31,847 nucleotides of DNA, taken from Porphyromonadaceae bacterium UBA3318. GTDB taxonomy: Bacteria; Bacteroidota; Bacteroidia; Bacteroidales; Muribaculaceae. Location: NCBI GenBank assembly GCA_002361235.1, contig DESI01000033.1, positions 1-31,847 of the forward strand, read 5' to 3'. The notes under the pieces were generated by a model, which saw only the letters and a program-made list of their open reading frames with translations, ran no database searches and was not told where the DNA came from. Below, one piece after another: positions 31,119 to 31,847 of the stretch (position 1 is its first letter; the number at the start of each line of letters is the position of its first letter). Made by a program: the position numbers and the translations under genes.

Positions 31119-31123
31119 CCACA

Positions 31124-31579
31124 TCAGTGCGTCTCCCACGGCATTAGAATGCGCGGCGCGGCATAAGCCGCCGGTGCCTGTCCCTGTCCCTGCGCCGGCG
31201 CGAACCTCGATTCCGAATCGTACAGCTTCAGCGGCCTCTCTATGGCCCAGCCCTCCGTGGCGTTGCGCACACACATCTTGCACAGCCCGCGGATATGGCG
31301 CGTGCGCCGGCGTATCTCCCCTATCACCTCCGTCATGTCCGACAGCGTCCGGCTGCAGAAGCTGATGCCCGACCCGTAGCCATACGGAAACTCCAGACGC
31401 ACGAATATCTTGTCGCCGTATTTCATCGGCCGGCCCGTGCCCGACGACACCACCACGCGGCGCACCCGCTCGCTGGTGCCCACACGCATTCCCGTCCGGT
31501 TTTCCGTCACTCTGTAGCGGCCCTCGGCCATAGCGCGCTCCATCCCGTAGGCGTTGCAGTATCCTGTCATTGTTTCCAT
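31124..31579 (-). CDS. Conserved-looking small protein of unknown function
   Basis: A 151-residue protein with no signal peptide or membrane helix. The middle is basic (IRRRTRHIRGLCKMCVRN) with a CKMC pair, followed by GWAIERPLKLYDSES. The C-terminal 25 residues are Ala/Gln/Pro-rich. I recall similar ERPLxLY endings in Bacteroidales hypothetical proteins but cannot name a family. The start at 31579 follows a good minus-strand -7 box by about 28 bp; a second Met three codons in is possible. It converges with the small TPR gene. DNA or RNA binding would suit the basic middle but is only a guess. Confidence 0.65.
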   Translation of the reverse strand: METMTGYCNAYGMERAMAEGRYRVTENRTGMRVGTSERVRRVVVSSGTGRPMKYGDKIFVRLEFPYGYGSGISFCSRTLSDMTEVIGEIRRRTRHIRGLCKMCVRNATEGWAIERPLKLYDSESRFAPAQGQGQAPAAYAAPRILMPWETH

Positions 31580-31606
31580 ATCGCTCCCTTATCTATTAAT
31601 TTGATG

Positions 31607-31614
31607 CAAAGTTA
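31607..31614 (-). promoter_or_regulatory. -7 box for the unknown gene at 31124-31579
   Basis: Minus-strand TAACTTTG fits TAnnTTTG exactly. The -33 region has no clear TTTG. Confidence 0.65.
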
Positions 31615-31795
31615 CCGGCAGTCACTGCCTATAATTTGCACTTATATGTTAATTTACATTAACACCAGAGCGCCAATTCCGACGTATGCCGGAGTCCCTC
31701 AAAAAATACGCGATTTTTCTAAAAATTATATTTCGCTATATCTCAGTCGTTTGACCATTTCCTTGAAAATTTTTGATTATTTTTTTGATGAAATA

Positions 31796-31827
31796 TTTGG
31801 TGGTTCCGATTTTTTGCTATAACTTTG
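31796..31827 (+). promoter_or_regulatory. Canonical promoter firing out of the right edge
   Basis: TTTG (31796-31799), 20 bp, then TAACTTTG (31820-31827). Transcription would begin near 31834; the product is beyond the window. The 190 bp to the left (31620-31795) are A+T-rich and I see no gene in them. Confidence 0.8.
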
Positions 31828-31847
31828 CACTCGCAAACGGGAAACAA

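Overview
The window looks like a chromosomal segment of a Bacteroidales bacterium, most likely of the Muribaculaceae type. The evidence is the promoters (TTG/TTTG, about 20 bp, then TAnnTTTG), the near absence of Shine-Dalgarno sites, C-terminal tails like type IX secretion sorting signals, and the order DUF6242-like lipoprotein, PorG-like protein, uppS, bamA, two ompH/skp genes, murI. The genus is inference. No tRNA, rRNA, CRISPR array, phage or transposase gene was seen.

Positions 1-5165 are a visibly A+T-richer accessory block. A partial TPR lipoprotein with an internal membrane helix (minus strand, running off the left edge) is divergent from a small secreted DUF3244-like protein. The intergenic region between them holds a helically phased array of TTTCGCACAAAT repeats. 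Then come a secreted TIM-barrel glycosidase-like protein and two tandem paralogous secreted proteins ending in sorting-like tails. A bidirectional terminator separates this block from panB (minus strand).

Positions 6327-10351 hold a three-gene exopolysaccharide export and tyrosine phosphorylation module: a Wza-like lipoprotein, a Wzc-like BY-kinase and a CpsB-type PHP phosphatase. No glycosyltransferases are nearby. A rho-independent terminator whose loop overlaps the next promoter ends it.

Positions 10413-22464 hold a full set for de novo UMP synthesis in one direction: a PurF-like amidotransferase, carA, carB, pyrC, pyrK, pyrD, pyrF, pyrE and a pyrB that carries a fused PyrI-type zinc domain but no PyrI allosteric domain. 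Between the PurF-like gene and carA lies a 343-bp non-coding element with 38-bp terminal inverted repeats and two long internal hairpins. The element supplies the last codons and the stop of the PurF-like gene.

Positions 22707-31009 hold the conserved envelope cluster (DUF6242-like lipoprotein, PorG-like protein, uppS, bamA, two OmpH/Skp proteins), then murI and a small TPR protein. REP-like repeats (core TCGCGGAGCCGT, then a TTGGAGC/GCTCCAA hairpin) lie around murI and after pyrB. The right end has a 47-bp-period tandem repeat, a small minus-strand protein of unknown function, and a canonical promoter firing out of the window.

The points most worth a second look are the 343-bp structured element, the PyrB-zinc domain fusion, the phased operator-like array, and the intergenic repeat family.
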